Part shown: in pieces, positions 25,001 through 34,463 of the stretch
Numbering within the stretch: position 1 is the first letter of the stretch
Layout of the letters: each line of letters opens with the position of its first letter
Assembly: GCA_963728925.1 (NCBI GenBank)
Contig: CAVSMB010000028.1
Location: forward strand, 1 to 64,000
Direction: 5' to 3'
Source: JBBPZA01 sp963728925
Lineage (GTDB): Bacteria > Actinomycetota > Thermoleophilia > Solirubrobacterales > Solirubrobacteraceae
Length of the DNA stretch: 64,000 nucleotides
The notes under the pieces: model-generated
What the model was told of the DNA's origin: nothing
Databases searched by the model: none
What the model saw: the letters and a program-made list of their open reading frames with translations, nothing else
Program-made: the position numbers and the translations under genes

Positions 25001-26607
25001 ACACTCCCGTCCTGCGCATCGAGACGCTCACCTACTCCTACCCGCGCGCGCCTCGCCCGGCGCTGCGGGACGTCGACCTCGAGCTGGCCGAGGGCGAGTT
25101 CGTCGTCGTCGCGGGCGCGTCGGGGTCGGGGAAGTCGACGCTGCTGCGCGCCGCGGGCGGCCTCGTGCCTCACTTCCACGGGGGTGAGTTCTCCGGCCGC
25201 GTCGTCGTCGCGGGGATGGACACGCGCGAGCATGGCCCCGGCCACCTCGCCGACGTAGCCGGCTCGCTCTTCCAGGACCCCGAGACGCAGGTGGTCATGG
25301 GGACCGTGCGCGCGGAGATCGCCTTCCCGCTGGAGAACCGCGGCTGGCCGGAGGCGGCCACCGCGCGCGGGGTCGAGGAGGTCGCGCTCGCGCTCGGGAT
25401 CGCCGGGCTGCTCGACCGGCCGACGAGCGAGCTGTCGGGCGGCGAGCTCCAGCGCGTCGCGCTCGCCGCCTCGCTGGCCGGCCGCCCGCGGATGGTGCTG
25501 CTCGACGAGCCGACCTCGCAGCTCGACCCGGTCGCGGGCGACGAGCTGGTGTGGCTGCTGCGCCGGCTGAACGAGGAGTGGGGGACGACGGTCGTGCTCG
25601 CCGACCACCGCCTCGAGCGCTGCCTCGGCGCCGCCGACCGCGTGCTCGCCATGCACGACGGCGCGGTCGTCTGCGACGCGCCCCCGCGCGAATTCCTCGA
25701 ATGGGCAGGCGCCCAGGCGCCGGCCCTCGAGACCCCGGGCGCGCGGCTGTTCGAGCGCGCCGGCCTGCGACCGCCGCCGGCCGGGGTGAAGGAGGCACGC
25801 GCCATCCTGCGCTCGCACGGGCTGCTGAGCGAGGAGGCGCCGCCACTCGCGGGCGCCGATGTGAAGCGACGCCGCTCCCGCCGCTCCCGCCCGGCCCTGC
25901 GCTTCGACCGAGTGTGGAAGGAATGGCCGCGCGGCGGGACCGCCCTGCGCGGCGCGAGCTTCGACGTGGCCCATGGGGAGCGTGTCGCGCTGATGGGGCG
26001 CAACGGAGCCGGCAAGTCGACGCTGCTGCGCTGTTCGATGGGCCTCGAGAAGCCCACGCGTGGGCGTGTCGAGGCGAGCGGGCGCGTGGCCCTGGCGCTG
26101 CAGCACCCCGGCGACTACCTCGTCCACGAGCGGGTCGCCGACGAGGCCGGCCCGGAGGCCCTGCTCGCGGCGGGACTCGACGGCTTCTCCGAGCGCCATC
26201 CCGGCGACCTCTCGGGCGGCGAGCGCCAGCGCCTCGCGCTCGCCGTCGTCCTCGGCGACGCGGGCGACGTTCCCGCCGCGGTGTGCCTCGACGAGCCCAC
26301 TCGGGGCCTGGACCGCGCGCTCAAGGCCGAGCTCGCCGCGCTGCTGCGCCGGCTGGCCGCCGAGGGCGCCGCCGTGCTCGTGGCCACCCACGACCCCGAG
26401 TTCGCGGCGGCCGTCGCCGCGCGCGTCGTGCTGCTCGGCGACGGCCGCCCGGTGGCCGACGGCCCGGCCGCCGAGGTCCTGTGCGGCGGCTGGTACTTCG
26501 CGACCGAGACGGCGCGCATCCTCGGCGGCGCCGAGGGCGCTTTGCTGCCCGAGGAGGGCGCCGCCGTCCTTACCCGACGCATGACCACGGAGGTGCCGAC
26601 GCCGTGA
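24997..26607 (+). CDS. ECF transporter double ATPase (EcfA-EcfA' fusion)
   Basis: This 536-residue protein contains two complete ABC ATPase domains. The first has Walker A GASGSGKST near 48, Q-loop SLFQDPETQV, signature LSGGELQRVALA and Walker B MVLLDEPTSQLD. The second has Walker A GRNGAGKST near 336, signature LSGGERQRLALA and Walker B VCLDEPTRGLD with HD switch ATHDPEF. ECF importers normally use two ATPases; here they are fused. It supplies energy for the B12-regulated transporter. Ends 25 bases before the S-component gene. Confidence 0.92.
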   Translation: MNTPVLRIETLTYSYPRAPRPALRDVDLELAEGEFVVVAGASGSGKSTLLRAAGGLVPHFHGGEFSGRVVVAGMDTREHGPGHLADVAGSLFQDPETQVVMGTVRAEIAFPLENRGWPEAATARGVEEVALALGIAGLLDRPTSELSGGELQRVALAASLAGRPRMVLLDEPTSQLDPVAGDELVWLLRRLNEEWGTTVVLADHRLERCLGAADRVLAMHDGAVVCDAPPREFLEWAGAQAPALETPGARLFERAGLRPPPAGVKEARAILRSHGLLSEEAPPLAGADVKRRRSRRSRPALRFDRVWKEWPRGGTALRGASFDVAHGERVALMGRNGAGKSTLLRCSMGLEKPTRGRVEASGRVALALQHPGDYLVHERVADEAGPEALLAAGLDGFSERHPGDLSGGERQRLALAVVLGDAGDVPAAVCLDEPTRGLDRALKAELAALLRRLAAEGAAVLVATHDPEFAAAVAARVVLLGDGRPVADGPAAEVLCGGWYFATETARILGGAEGALLPEEGAAVLTRRMTTEVPTP

Positions 26608-26632
26608 CCCCTCCCCGCCGCCGGAGTGCATT

Positions 26633-28453
26633 GTGAGTTGGCAGCTCGCCGCCTTCTCCCTGCTCGCCCTCGCCCTCGCGGGCGGCGCCGGGTGGTACGA
26701 GCGCACGCGGCCCTCGGCCAAGTTGGTTGCCCTGGTGGCCACGCTCGGCGCGTTCGCCGCCCTCGGCCGCATCGCCTTCGCCCCGCTGCCCAACGTCAAG
26801 CCGACGACCGACATCGTGCTCGTCACCGGGGTCGCCTTGGGCGGCGCGCCGGCCTTCGTCGTCGGGGCGGTCGCGGCGCTCGCCTCCAACCTGTTCTTCG
26901 GGCAGGGCTACTGGACGCCGTGGCAGATGCTCGGCTGGGGCCTGGTTGGCCTCGGCGGCGCGGCGCTCGGGCGGCTCACGCGTCGGCACCCCAACCGCGT
27001 CGTGCTGGCCCTCGCCGGTGCGGTGGCCGGCATGGGCTTCGGCGCGATCATGAACCTCTCGACGTGGGTCGGCTTCAGCGAGCACTCGCTCGACGCCTAC
27101 CTCGCGATGGCCGGCTCGGCGCTCCCCTTCGACATCGCGCACGCCGTCGGCAACGTGCTCTTCGCGCTGGCCTTCGGCCCCGCGCTGCTGCGTGCCATCG
27201 CCCGCTTCCGCGAGCGCTTCGAGGTCACCTGGCGGCCCAGCGCCGCCTCCGCCGGGGTCCCGCTCGCCGTGGTCCTCGCGGTCGCGCTCGCGGCGGAAGC
27301 CGCGTCGCCCGCTCCGGCGAGGGCGGCGAGCAGCGTCTCCTACCTGCAGCGCGCGCAGAACGCCGACGGCGGCTGGGGCCCCGCGCCCGGGGCGAGCTCG
27401 TCGCAGCTCTACACGGGATGGACCGCCTTGGGCCTCGCCGCGGCCGGGCGCAACCCGCTCGACGTCCGCCGCGGCTCGCGCTCCGCCCTGTCCTACATCC
27501 GCAGGGGAGCGCGCGGGATAACCGACGTGGGGGAGATCGAGCGCACCGTGCTCGTGCTCGACGCGGCGGGGGTCTCGCCACGCGACGTCGGCGGGCGCGA
27601 CCTCGTCGCGGCGCTTCTGCGCTTCCGCCGCGGCGACGGCTCGATCAACGGCCAGGTCGTGTACTCGTCGTTCGGCGTGCTCGCCCTGCGCGCCGCCGGC
27701 CGGCGAACCGGCGACCGCGCGGTCCGCGCCGCGACGGCGTGGATCGCGCGCCAGCAGAACACCGACGGCGGCTTCAACGTCTTCCGCCGAGGCGGCGCGA
27801 GCGGGGTCGACGAGACCGGCGCGGCCGTCCAGGCGCTCGTCGCCGGAGGGCGGCGCGGGTCCAAGCAGGCGCGGCGCGCCGTGCGCTTCCTGCGCGGCCG
27901 CCAGAACCCCGACGGCGGCTTCCCGGCGATCCCGGGCGGTCGCTCCAACGCGCAGTCCACCGCCTACGCCGCCCAGGCCCTCGACGCCGCCGGCGCCGAC
28001 GCGGGGCGCGCGACCAACGGCCGCCGCAGCCCGCTGGCCTACCTGCGCTCGCTCACCGGCTCCGGGGGCGGGGTGCGCTACTCGCGCACCTCGGTACAGA
28101 CCCCGGTGTGGGTGACCGCCCAGGCGCTGCTCGCCCTCTCGCGCCGGCCGTTCCCGCTGCCGCGCGTGCGCGCGGCGAGCGTCGCGCCGTTCAGGGGAGG
28201 GGGAGGGGGCTCGCGCGGCGGGACCCTCTCGCTCGACCAGGCGGTGGCCACCGGCGGCTCCGCGGGCGGCGCCGACGCCCGCGCCGATCGCACGACGCCG
28301 CCGTTCAGGCCCAAGGCACGGGCGAAGGAACCCGCTGCGGCGAGCACGCCGCCCACCCTCGCCCCCGCGGCGCTCATGCAGGCCCGGTGGGCGCGCGGGG
28401 CCCCGGCGGCCGGCCTCGCCGTCGGCGTGCTCTTCGCGCTGATCGGCGGATGA
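26633..28453 (+). CDS. ECF S component fused to an alpha/alpha-toroid repeat domain
   Basis: This 606-residue fusion starts at GTG (GGAG seven bases upstream). Residues 1-195 are a six-helix ECF substrate-binding component: LPNVKPTTDIVLVTGVALGG, then SNLFFGQGYWTPWQMLGWGL, and MNLSTWVGFSEHSLDAYLAM. Residues 230-510 form a toroid of prenyltransferase/squalene-cyclase-type repeats, with QNADGGWG, RRGDGSING, QNTDGGFNV and QNPDGGFP motifs. A Pro/Gly-rich linker leads to a final membrane helix (GLAVGVLFALIGG). The toroid lies outside the cell, between the S component and the last helix. The alpha domain of transcobalamin has the same alpha6/alpha6 architecture. I infer a B12-capturing domain attached to the B12 S component. 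Confidence 0.82.
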   Translation: MSWQLAAFSLLALALAGGAGWYERTRPSAKLVALVATLGAFAALGRIAFAPLPNVKPTTDIVLVTGVALGGAPAFVVGAVAALASNLFFGQGYWTPWQMLGWGLVGLGGAALGRLTRRHPNRVVLALAGAVAGMGFGAIMNLSTWVGFSEHSLDAYLAMAGSALPFDIAHAVGNVLFALAFGPALLRAIARFRERFEVTWRPSAASAGVPLAVVLAVALAAEAASPAPARAASSVSYLQRAQNADGGWGPAPGASSSQLYTGWTALGLAAAGRNPLDVRRGSRSALSYIRRGARGITDVGEIERTVLVLDAAGVSPRDVGGRDLVAALLRFRRGDGSINGQVVYSSFGVLALRAAGRRTGDRAVRAATAWIARQQNTDGGFNVFRRGGASGVDETGAAVQALVAGGRRGSKQARRAVRFLRGRQNPDGGFPAIPGGRSNAQSTAYAAQALDAAGADAGRATNGRRSPLAYLRSLTGSGGGVRYSRTSVQTPVWVTAQALLALSRRPFPLPRVRAASVAPFRGGGGGSRGGTLSLDQAVATGGSAGGADARADRTTPPFRPKARAKEPAAASTPPTLAPAALMQARWARGAPAAGLAVGVLFALIGG

Positions 28454-28495
28454 CCGGGGGCCGATCGCCGCCGTGAAGCGATAGCGTCTCTCGCC

Positions 28496-29659
28496 ATGCG
28501 CGTCGGAATCCCGAAAGAGACCGCGCCCGGGGAGCGTCGCGTGGCGATCGTCCCCGAGGTCGCGCGAAAGCTCGCCTCCAGCCACGAGCTCGTGCTCGAG
28601 GCCGGCGCCGGCGAGGCGGCGCTGATCCCCGACGCGCTCTTCGAGGAGGCGGGGGTCAAGGTGTCCGCCGACCCCGGCGAGGTGTGGGGCGCCGACGTCG
28701 TCATCAAGGTCGCTCCGCCCTCCGCCGAGGAGATCGGACGGCTGGCCAAGGACGGGACGCTGATCGGCTTCCTGGCGCCGTTGACCGCGACCGAGTCGAC
28801 GGCCAAGCTGGCCGAGGCGGGGATCACGGCGTTCGCCATGGAGGCGATCCCGCGCATCTCGCGCGCGCAGTCGATGGACGCCCTGTCCTCGCAGTCCAAT
28901 GTGGCCGGCTACCGTGCCGCGCTGATGGGCGCAACGCTCATGGGGCGCTTCTACCCGATGCTCATGACCGCGGCGGGGACCATCCGCCCGGCCAAGGTGC
29001 TCGTCCTCGGTGCCGGCGTCGCCGGGCTGCAGGCGCTCGCCACGGCGCGCCGCCTGGGCGCTCAGACCACCGGCTACGACGTGCGCAGCGCGGTGAAGGA
29101 GCAGGTGGAGTCACTGGGCGCGACCTTCCTCGAGCTCGAGGCGGGCAAGGGCGCCGAGGGCGAGGGCGGCTACGCGCGCGAGCTGACCGACGAGGAGAAG
29201 GCCGCCCAGCAGCAGGAGCTCAACGACGCGATCGCCACCTTCGACGTGGTGATCACCACCGCGCTGGTTCCCGGTCGCCCCGCGCCGCGGCTCGTCACGG
29301 CCGCGGCCGTCGAGGCGATGAAGCCGGGCGCGGTGATCGTCGACCTCGCCGGGGAGGCGGGCGGCAACTGCGAGCTCTCCAAGCCCGGCGAGACGATCGT
29401 CGAGCACGACGTCACGATCAGCGCCCCGCTCAACGTGCCCAGCACGATGGCCGAGCACGCGTCCCAGCTCTACGCGCGCAACGTGCAGTCGCTGCTCGAG
29501 CTGATGACCGGCGAGGACGGCGCGCTGGCCCTCGACTTCGACGACGAGATCATCGCCGGCGCGTGCGTCACGCGCGACGGCGAGATCGTCCACGAGGGGG
29601 CGCGGCAGGCCGCCGGTGCCCCCGCCCGTCCTGAGCGCAACCCTCCCGCCCCGTCCTGA
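28496..29659 (+). CDS. pntAA: NAD(P) transhydrogenase subunit alpha, part 1
   Basis: This 387-residue soluble NAD(H)-binding domain (dI) belongs to the proton-translocating transhydrogenase. Signatures are MRVGIPKETAPGERRVAIVP at the N-terminus, RISRAQSMDALSSQSNVAGY near 120-140 and the dinucleotide fold VLVLGAGVAGLQALATARRL near 168. It transfers hydride from NADH to NADP+ together with PntAB and PntB. The split alpha subunit is usual in Actinobacteria. The last residues (ARPERNPPAPS) arise from a short tandem duplication at the 3' end. Starts 42 bases after the S-component gene, but with its own role. Confidence 0.93.
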   Translation: MRVGIPKETAPGERRVAIVPEVARKLASSHELVLEAGAGEAALIPDALFEEAGVKVSADPGEVWGADVVIKVAPPSAEEIGRLAKDGTLIGFLAPLTATESTAKLAEAGITAFAMEAIPRISRAQSMDALSSQSNVAGYRAALMGATLMGRFYPMLMTAAGTIRPAKVLVLGAGVAGLQALATARRLGAQTTGYDVRSAVKEQVESLGATFLELEAGKGAEGEGGYARELTDEEKAAQQQELNDAIATFDVVITTALVPGRPAPRLVTAAAVEAMKPGAVIVDLAGEAGGNCELSKPGETIVEHDVTISAPLNVPSTMAEHASQLYARNVQSLLELMTGEDGALALDFDDEIIAGACVTRDGEIVHEGARQAAGAPARPERNPPAPS

Positions 29660-29672
29660 GCGCAACCCTCCC
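29625..29672 (+). repeat. 25-base tandem duplication at the pntAA 3' end
   Basis: The 23-base string beginning CCCGTCCTGAGCGCAACCCT occurs at 29625-29647 and again at 29650-29672 (period 25). In the first copy the frame reads RPERNPP. In the second copy the shifted frame places the pntAA stop (TGA at 29657-29659). Because 25 is not a multiple of three, the duplication appears to have rewritten the end of the protein. Confidence 0.75.
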
Positions 29673-29685
29673 CCGGAGCCTCCCC

Positions 29686-30045
29686 ATGCTCGTCACCAAT
29701 CTCGCCATCCTCGTGCTCGCCGGCTTCGTCGGCTTCGCGGTGATCTCGAAGGTCCCCAACACGCTGCACACGCCGCTGATGTCGGGCACCAACGCGATCC
29801 ACGGGATCGTCGTCCTCGGCGGGCTGCTCGTGCTGGGGCTGTCGGGCGACGGCACGCTCAACAAGCTCCTGCTCGTCATCGCGATCGCCTTCGGCACGAT
29901 CAACGTGGTCGGCGGCTTCCTCGTCACCGACCGGATGCTCGGCATGTTCAAGAGCCGGCCCGAGAAGCCGGCCGCCGGTGACGACGCCGTGGCGCGCGCC
30001 GGCGGGGCGGACGCGAAGGCGAGCGGCAACGGGCGCGAGGGCTGA
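29686..30045 (+). CDS. pntAB: NAD(P) transhydrogenase subunit alpha, part 2
   Basis: This 119-residue membrane subunit with three helices corresponds to the C-terminal part of classical PntA. It shows the conserved GFAVISKVPNTLHTPLMSGT followed by NAIHGIVVLGG, then FGTINVVGGFLVTDRMLGMF. It forms part of the proton channel (dII) with PntB. A short charged tail follows. The stop is two bases before the pntB GTG, so the two are co-translated. Confidence 0.93.
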   Translation: MLVTNLAILVLAGFVGFAVISKVPNTLHTPLMSGTNAIHGIVVLGGLLVLGLSGDGTLNKLLLVIAIAFGTINVVGGFLVTDRMLGMFKSRPEKPAAGDDAVARAGGADAKASGNGREG

Positions 30046-30047
30046 TC

Positions 30048-31478
<1,431 letters not shown>

Positions 31479-31480
31479 GG

Positions 31481-31507
31481 CGCCGGGCGCGGCTCCCTGC
31501 GCCGGCG
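31481..31507. terminator. Hairpin between convergent pntB and MBL-like gene
   Basis: CGCCGGGCGC and GCGCCGGCG (one bulged G) pair around an 8-base loop in the 34-base gap between the convergent stops. There is no T-run, as is common for GC-rich actinobacterial terminators. It could serve both genes. Confidence 0.4.
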
Positions 31508-31512
31508 ATGGG

Positions 31513-32118
31513 TCAGGCGGTGTCGACGCCGCGCAGCGTGCCGGCGAGGTCGCCGGTGAGCGGGCCGCCGTGGGCGAGCAGCAGGAGTTGGGGATCGAGC
31601 TTCTCGACGAGGCGGAGGTACCCGTCCACCAGGCCGCGCCGGACCGCCGCAGGGTCGTCACCGAGGAGGTCATCGGAGAAGAACGCGAGCTTGCCGTCCT
31701 GCGTCCGCAGCACGCCGTCGGCGATCGCCAGCGCCCGGACGCGCGGAATCTCGACCGCGCCCTCGTCGGGCCACTCCGAGTAGACCGGGTGGTCGCGCAG
31801 GCCTCCGGGGAGCTCGTCGCCGAAGGCGAAGGGGATCGGGTCGAGGTCGGAGCCCTCCGCGAACTCGTGCAGCCCCTCGCGCACGACGTGCACGGTGCAC
31901 CCATAGGCGGCGACGAAGTCGGTTGCGCGGCGGTCGTGGTGGCGGTTGGTGAGGATGACGTGCTCCGGCGGCTCCTCCGCGAACGCGTCCATCCCCTCTT
32001 CGGGCAGCACGGGATCCAGGACGACGCGCTCGGGCACCAGCCAGTAGGAGCTGACCTCCATCCCGATCGTCTCGCGCATCGCGGTCCAGTGGCGCAGGCC
32101 GGGGGCGATCTCCTCCAT
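31513..32118 (-). CDS. Metallo-beta-lactamase-fold-like protein with altered metal motif
   Basis: This 201-residue protein runs EEIAPGLRHWTAMRETIGME, then SSYWLVPERVVLDPVLPEEG, a layout typical of MBL-fold hydrolases. The usual HxHxDH is replaced by TNRHHDRRATDF, which keeps H-D plus a neighbouring His. Later SDDLLGDDPAAV and LLLLAHGGPLTG resemble the remaining MBL motifs (GD and final H). It may bind one metal or none, so catalytic activity is uncertain. Its start overlaps by a short stretch the region ahead of the divergent DUF72 gene, 25 bases apart, suggesting shared regulation. Confidence 0.65.
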   Translation of the reverse strand: MEEIAPGLRHWTAMRETIGMEVSSYWLVPERVVLDPVLPEEGMDAFAEEPPEHVILTNRHHDRRATDFVAAYGCTVHVVREGLHEFAEGSDLDPIPFAFGDELPGGLRDHPVYSEWPDEGAVEIPRVRALAIADGVLRTQDGKLAFFSDDLLGDDPAAVRRGLVDGYLRLVEKLDPQLLLLAHGGPLTGDLAGTLRGVDTA

Positions 32119-32143
32119 GCTCGGTGACGATACCGTCGGAGCG

Positions 32144-33085
32144 ATGGCCGGGCGGATCGTCGTTGGCACCTCGAGCTGGGCCGATCCCGGCTTCGTCGAG
32201 GAGTGGTACCCGAAGGGCATGGCCGCCCGCGAGCGGCTGCCGTGGTACGCCGAGCGCTTCGAGGCCGTCGAGCTGAACTCGAGCTTCTACGCCGTGCCCG
32301 ACCGCTCGACGGTCGCGCGCTGGGCGCAGATCACCCCACCGGGCTTCACGTTCGACGTCAAGCTCCACCAGCTCCTGTCGCGCCATAGCGCGCGCCTGGA
32401 GTCGCTGCCGCCCGACCTGCGCGACGGTGCGCTGACCACGCCGCGCGGCCGCGTCGTCCTCGAGCCCGGGCTGGAGCGCGCGCTCGCACGGCGCATCGTC
32501 GAGGAGCTCACGCCCCTCTCGGAGGCGGGGAAGCTGAGCTCGCTCCTGCTCCAGCTCACGCCGGCCTTCAAGCCGCGGGCCAACGAGCTCGACGAGCTGG
32601 AGGCCCTGATCGACGAGCTCGCGCCCCACCCGGTCGCGGTCGAGTTCCGCCACCGCGGCTGGGTGCAGGGCGAGCAGGCCGAGCACACCTTCCGCTGGCT
32701 CTCGGACCACGACGCGGCCTTCGTGTGCGTCGACGCGCCCGAAGGCGACCACGTGACGCTCATGCCGCCGGTCGACGCGGTGACCCGCGACGACCTCGCC
32801 TATCTGCGCCTCCACGGCCGCAACCGGGAGGGCTACCTGACCGGCAAGACCGTCGCCGAGCGCTTCGCGTGGACCTACAGCGACGAGGAGCTCGAGGGGA
32901 TCCGCGCACGCGTCCAGGAGCTCGCCGGCATGGCGACCGACGTCCGTACGCAGTTCAACAACAACCGGGGCTCGGACGCCCCGACCTCCGCGCGGCGCCT
33001 GCGCGAGCTCCTCGGACAGGATCCCGGCCCCAGCCCCGACGTCCCGCAGACGCCGGCGCCCCGCGGCCAGGGCGAGCTGTTCTGA
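32144..33085 (+). CDS. DUF72 family protein (YecE-like)
   Basis: This 313-residue TIM-barrel-like protein has the DUF72 signature: RIVVGTSSWADPGFVEEWYP at the start, FEAVELNSSFYAVPDRSTVA near 47, and FTFDVKLHQLLSRHSARLES near 75. Near the C-terminus are YLRLHGRNREGYLTG and VRTQFNNNRGSDAP. The conserved acidic and aromatic residues line a putative active site, but the reaction is unknown; some relatives are associated with nuclease- or radical-type proteins. ATG at 32144 is preferred; ATG 32117 is an alternative that would overlap the MBL-like gene. Divergent from that gene. Confidence 0.85.
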   Translation: MAGRIVVGTSSWADPGFVEEWYPKGMAARERLPWYAERFEAVELNSSFYAVPDRSTVARWAQITPPGFTFDVKLHQLLSRHSARLESLPPDLRDGALTTPRGRVVLEPGLERALARRIVEELTPLSEAGKLSSLLLQLTPAFKPRANELDELEALIDELAPHPVAVEFRHRGWVQGEQAEHTFRWLSDHDAAFVCVDAPEGDHVTLMPPVDAVTRDDLAYLRLHGRNREGYLTGKTVAERFAWTYSDEELEGIRARVQELAGMATDVRTQFNNNRGSDAPTSARRLRELLGQDPGPSPDVPQTPAPRGQGELF

Positions 33086-33235
33086 GGGGTCAGTCAGGCG
33101 CACGGGGGTCGTCACAGCGGTCGTCGAGCCACGCCACCGGCCCCGGTTTGGCGGCTGTAAGCGTTGGCGCCCGCGCGCTCGCACGGCTCGCCGGCCCGCG
33201 AGGCGGTGGGCCTCCACGCCGTGCCGTCAGCGAGA

Positions 33236-33250
33236 ATTGTTCAGAACAAT
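33236..33250. promoter_or_regulatory. Palindromic operator before the GntR regulator gene
   Basis: ATTGTTC-A-GAACAAT is a perfect 7-base inverted repeat. It contains the TTGT...ACAA arrangement typical of FadR-subfamily operators. It ends 17 bases before the regulator start, and a -10-like TACGGT (33255-33260) lies between, so bound regulator would block the promoter. Autoregulation of the four-gene operon is the simplest reading. Confidence 0.6.
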
Positions 33251-33267
33251 CTGGTACGGTGGCGGCG

Positions 33268-34011
33268 GTGCCGCTCGTCTCCGACCACGTCTTCGCCTCG
33301 CTGCTCGAAGCGGTCCTCGCGGGCCGCTACGCCCCGGGGGAGAAGCTGCCGACCCAGCGCGCGCTGGCCGCCGATCTCGGAGTCACGATGGGCTCGCTTC
33401 GCGAGGCGCTCAAGCGCCTGGAGCAGATGGGGCTCGTCGAGTCGCGGCAGGGAGACGCGATGCGCGTGCGCGACTGGCGTGAGCACGGCGGGCTCGACGT
33501 CGTCGCCCATCTCCTGTTCCGCTCGGGCGGACTCGACGCCGGCGTGCTGGCCGACGTCCTGGAAGCGCGCGGGCTCATGCTGCGCGAGCTCGCCGGGCTG
33601 GCCGCGCAACGGCGCAGCGAGGAGCAGGCCGAGCGGCTGGCCGCGCTGGCGTGCGGCATCGCCGGCGCGCCCGACGACGCCGCCGCCCAGGCCGTCGACT
33701 TCGCGTGGGCGACCGAGCTCGCGCAGGCCGCCGGCAACCTCGTCTTCCTCCTCGTCCTCAACGCGATCCGCGCGCTGTACTTCGAGCACGCGGCGTCCCT
33801 GCCCGTCACCGCCCGCCGCGAGGAGCTCGCGCCGCTCTACGCGCGCGCGGCGCGAGCGATCGGCGAAGGAAGCGTGAAGCAGGCGCGCGCGGCGGTCGAC
33901 GAGCTCGCCACCGCGCAGCGCGAGCGGGTCGAGAGCGCGGTCGCGGAGGCGGCGGGCGAGGCAGTCGCGGAGACGGCGGATGCGGCGACCGCGCGGGGCG
34001 CGCGATCTTGA
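33268..34011 (+). CDS. GntR/FadR-family transcriptional regulator
   Basis: This 247-residue protein has an N-terminal winged helix (LLEAVLAGRYAPGEKLPTQR, ALAADLGVTMGSLREALKRL, EQMGLVESRQGDAMRVRDW), residues 1-72. A helical FadR-type ligand domain (FCD-like) follows, with LEARGLMLRELAGLAAQRR. No strong ribosome site is present and GTG 33268 sits about 8 bases after TACGGT, consistent with a leaderless mRNA; GTG 33259 is an alternative. It heads an operon with the oxidoreductase genes and probably senses an acid or polyol related to their substrates. Confidence 0.82.
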   Translation: MPLVSDHVFASLLEAVLAGRYAPGEKLPTQRALAADLGVTMGSLREALKRLEQMGLVESRQGDAMRVRDWREHGGLDVVAHLLFRSGGLDAGVLADVLEARGLMLRELAGLAAQRRSEEQAERLAALACGIAGAPDDAAAQAVDFAWATELAQAAGNLVFLLVLNAIRALYFEHAASLPVTARREELAPLYARAARAIGEGSVKQARAAVDELATAQRERVESAVAEAAGEAVAETADAATARGARS

Positions 34012-34463
34012 ACGCGCCCGCCGCTCGTCGGACTCTGCGCGCGCTGAGCCGCCGCGAGGCCGACATCTTCGCTGCGCTGTGCGACGCCGCCGTCGCGCCC
34101 GAGGCGCCGATGCCTCCGGTGACCGAGACGAGCGCGGTGCGCTTCTTCGACGAGTGGGTCTCGCGCGCGCCCGCCGGGAACCGCCTCGGGCTGCGGGCCG
34201 CGCTGCATGCCGTCGAGGTCGCGCCGCTCGCCATCCGCGCCGGCGGACCGCGGCGGCGGCTGCGTGCCCTGCCGCGGGCGGCTCGCGAGCGGGCGCTCGA
34301 GGCAATGTCGCGGAGCCGCGGCGGGCAGGCGGCGGGGGCCCTGCGGGCAATGGCCCAGCTCGCCTACTACGGCGACGACGCCGTGATGCGGGGGCTGGGC
34401 TACGACCCCGACGCGGTCACGGCCCGGGGCGCCGCGCTGCGGGCTCAGGAGCACCGCTGGTGA
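34008..34463 (+). CDS. Small subunit-like protein preceding a GMC oxidoreductase
   Basis: This 151-residue protein starts from a TTG overlapping the regulator stop. It begins RTLRALSRREADIFAALCDA and resembles the gluconate 2-dehydrogenase subunit 3 type of helper found beside GMC flavoproteins: a helical protein with PMPPVTETSAVRFFDEWVSR and LRAMAQLAYYGDDAVMRGLG. It lacks an evident Tat signal. Its stop overlaps the GTG of the oxidoreductase. I infer that it pairs with that enzyme for folding or electron transfer. Confidence 0.65.
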   Translation: MNAPAARRTLRALSRREADIFAALCDAAVAPEAPMPPVTETSAVRFFDEWVSRAPAGNRLGLRAALHAVEVAPLAIRAGGPRRRLRALPRAARERALEAMSRSRGGQAAGALRAMAQLAYYGDDAVMRGLGYDPDAVTARGAALRAQEHRW

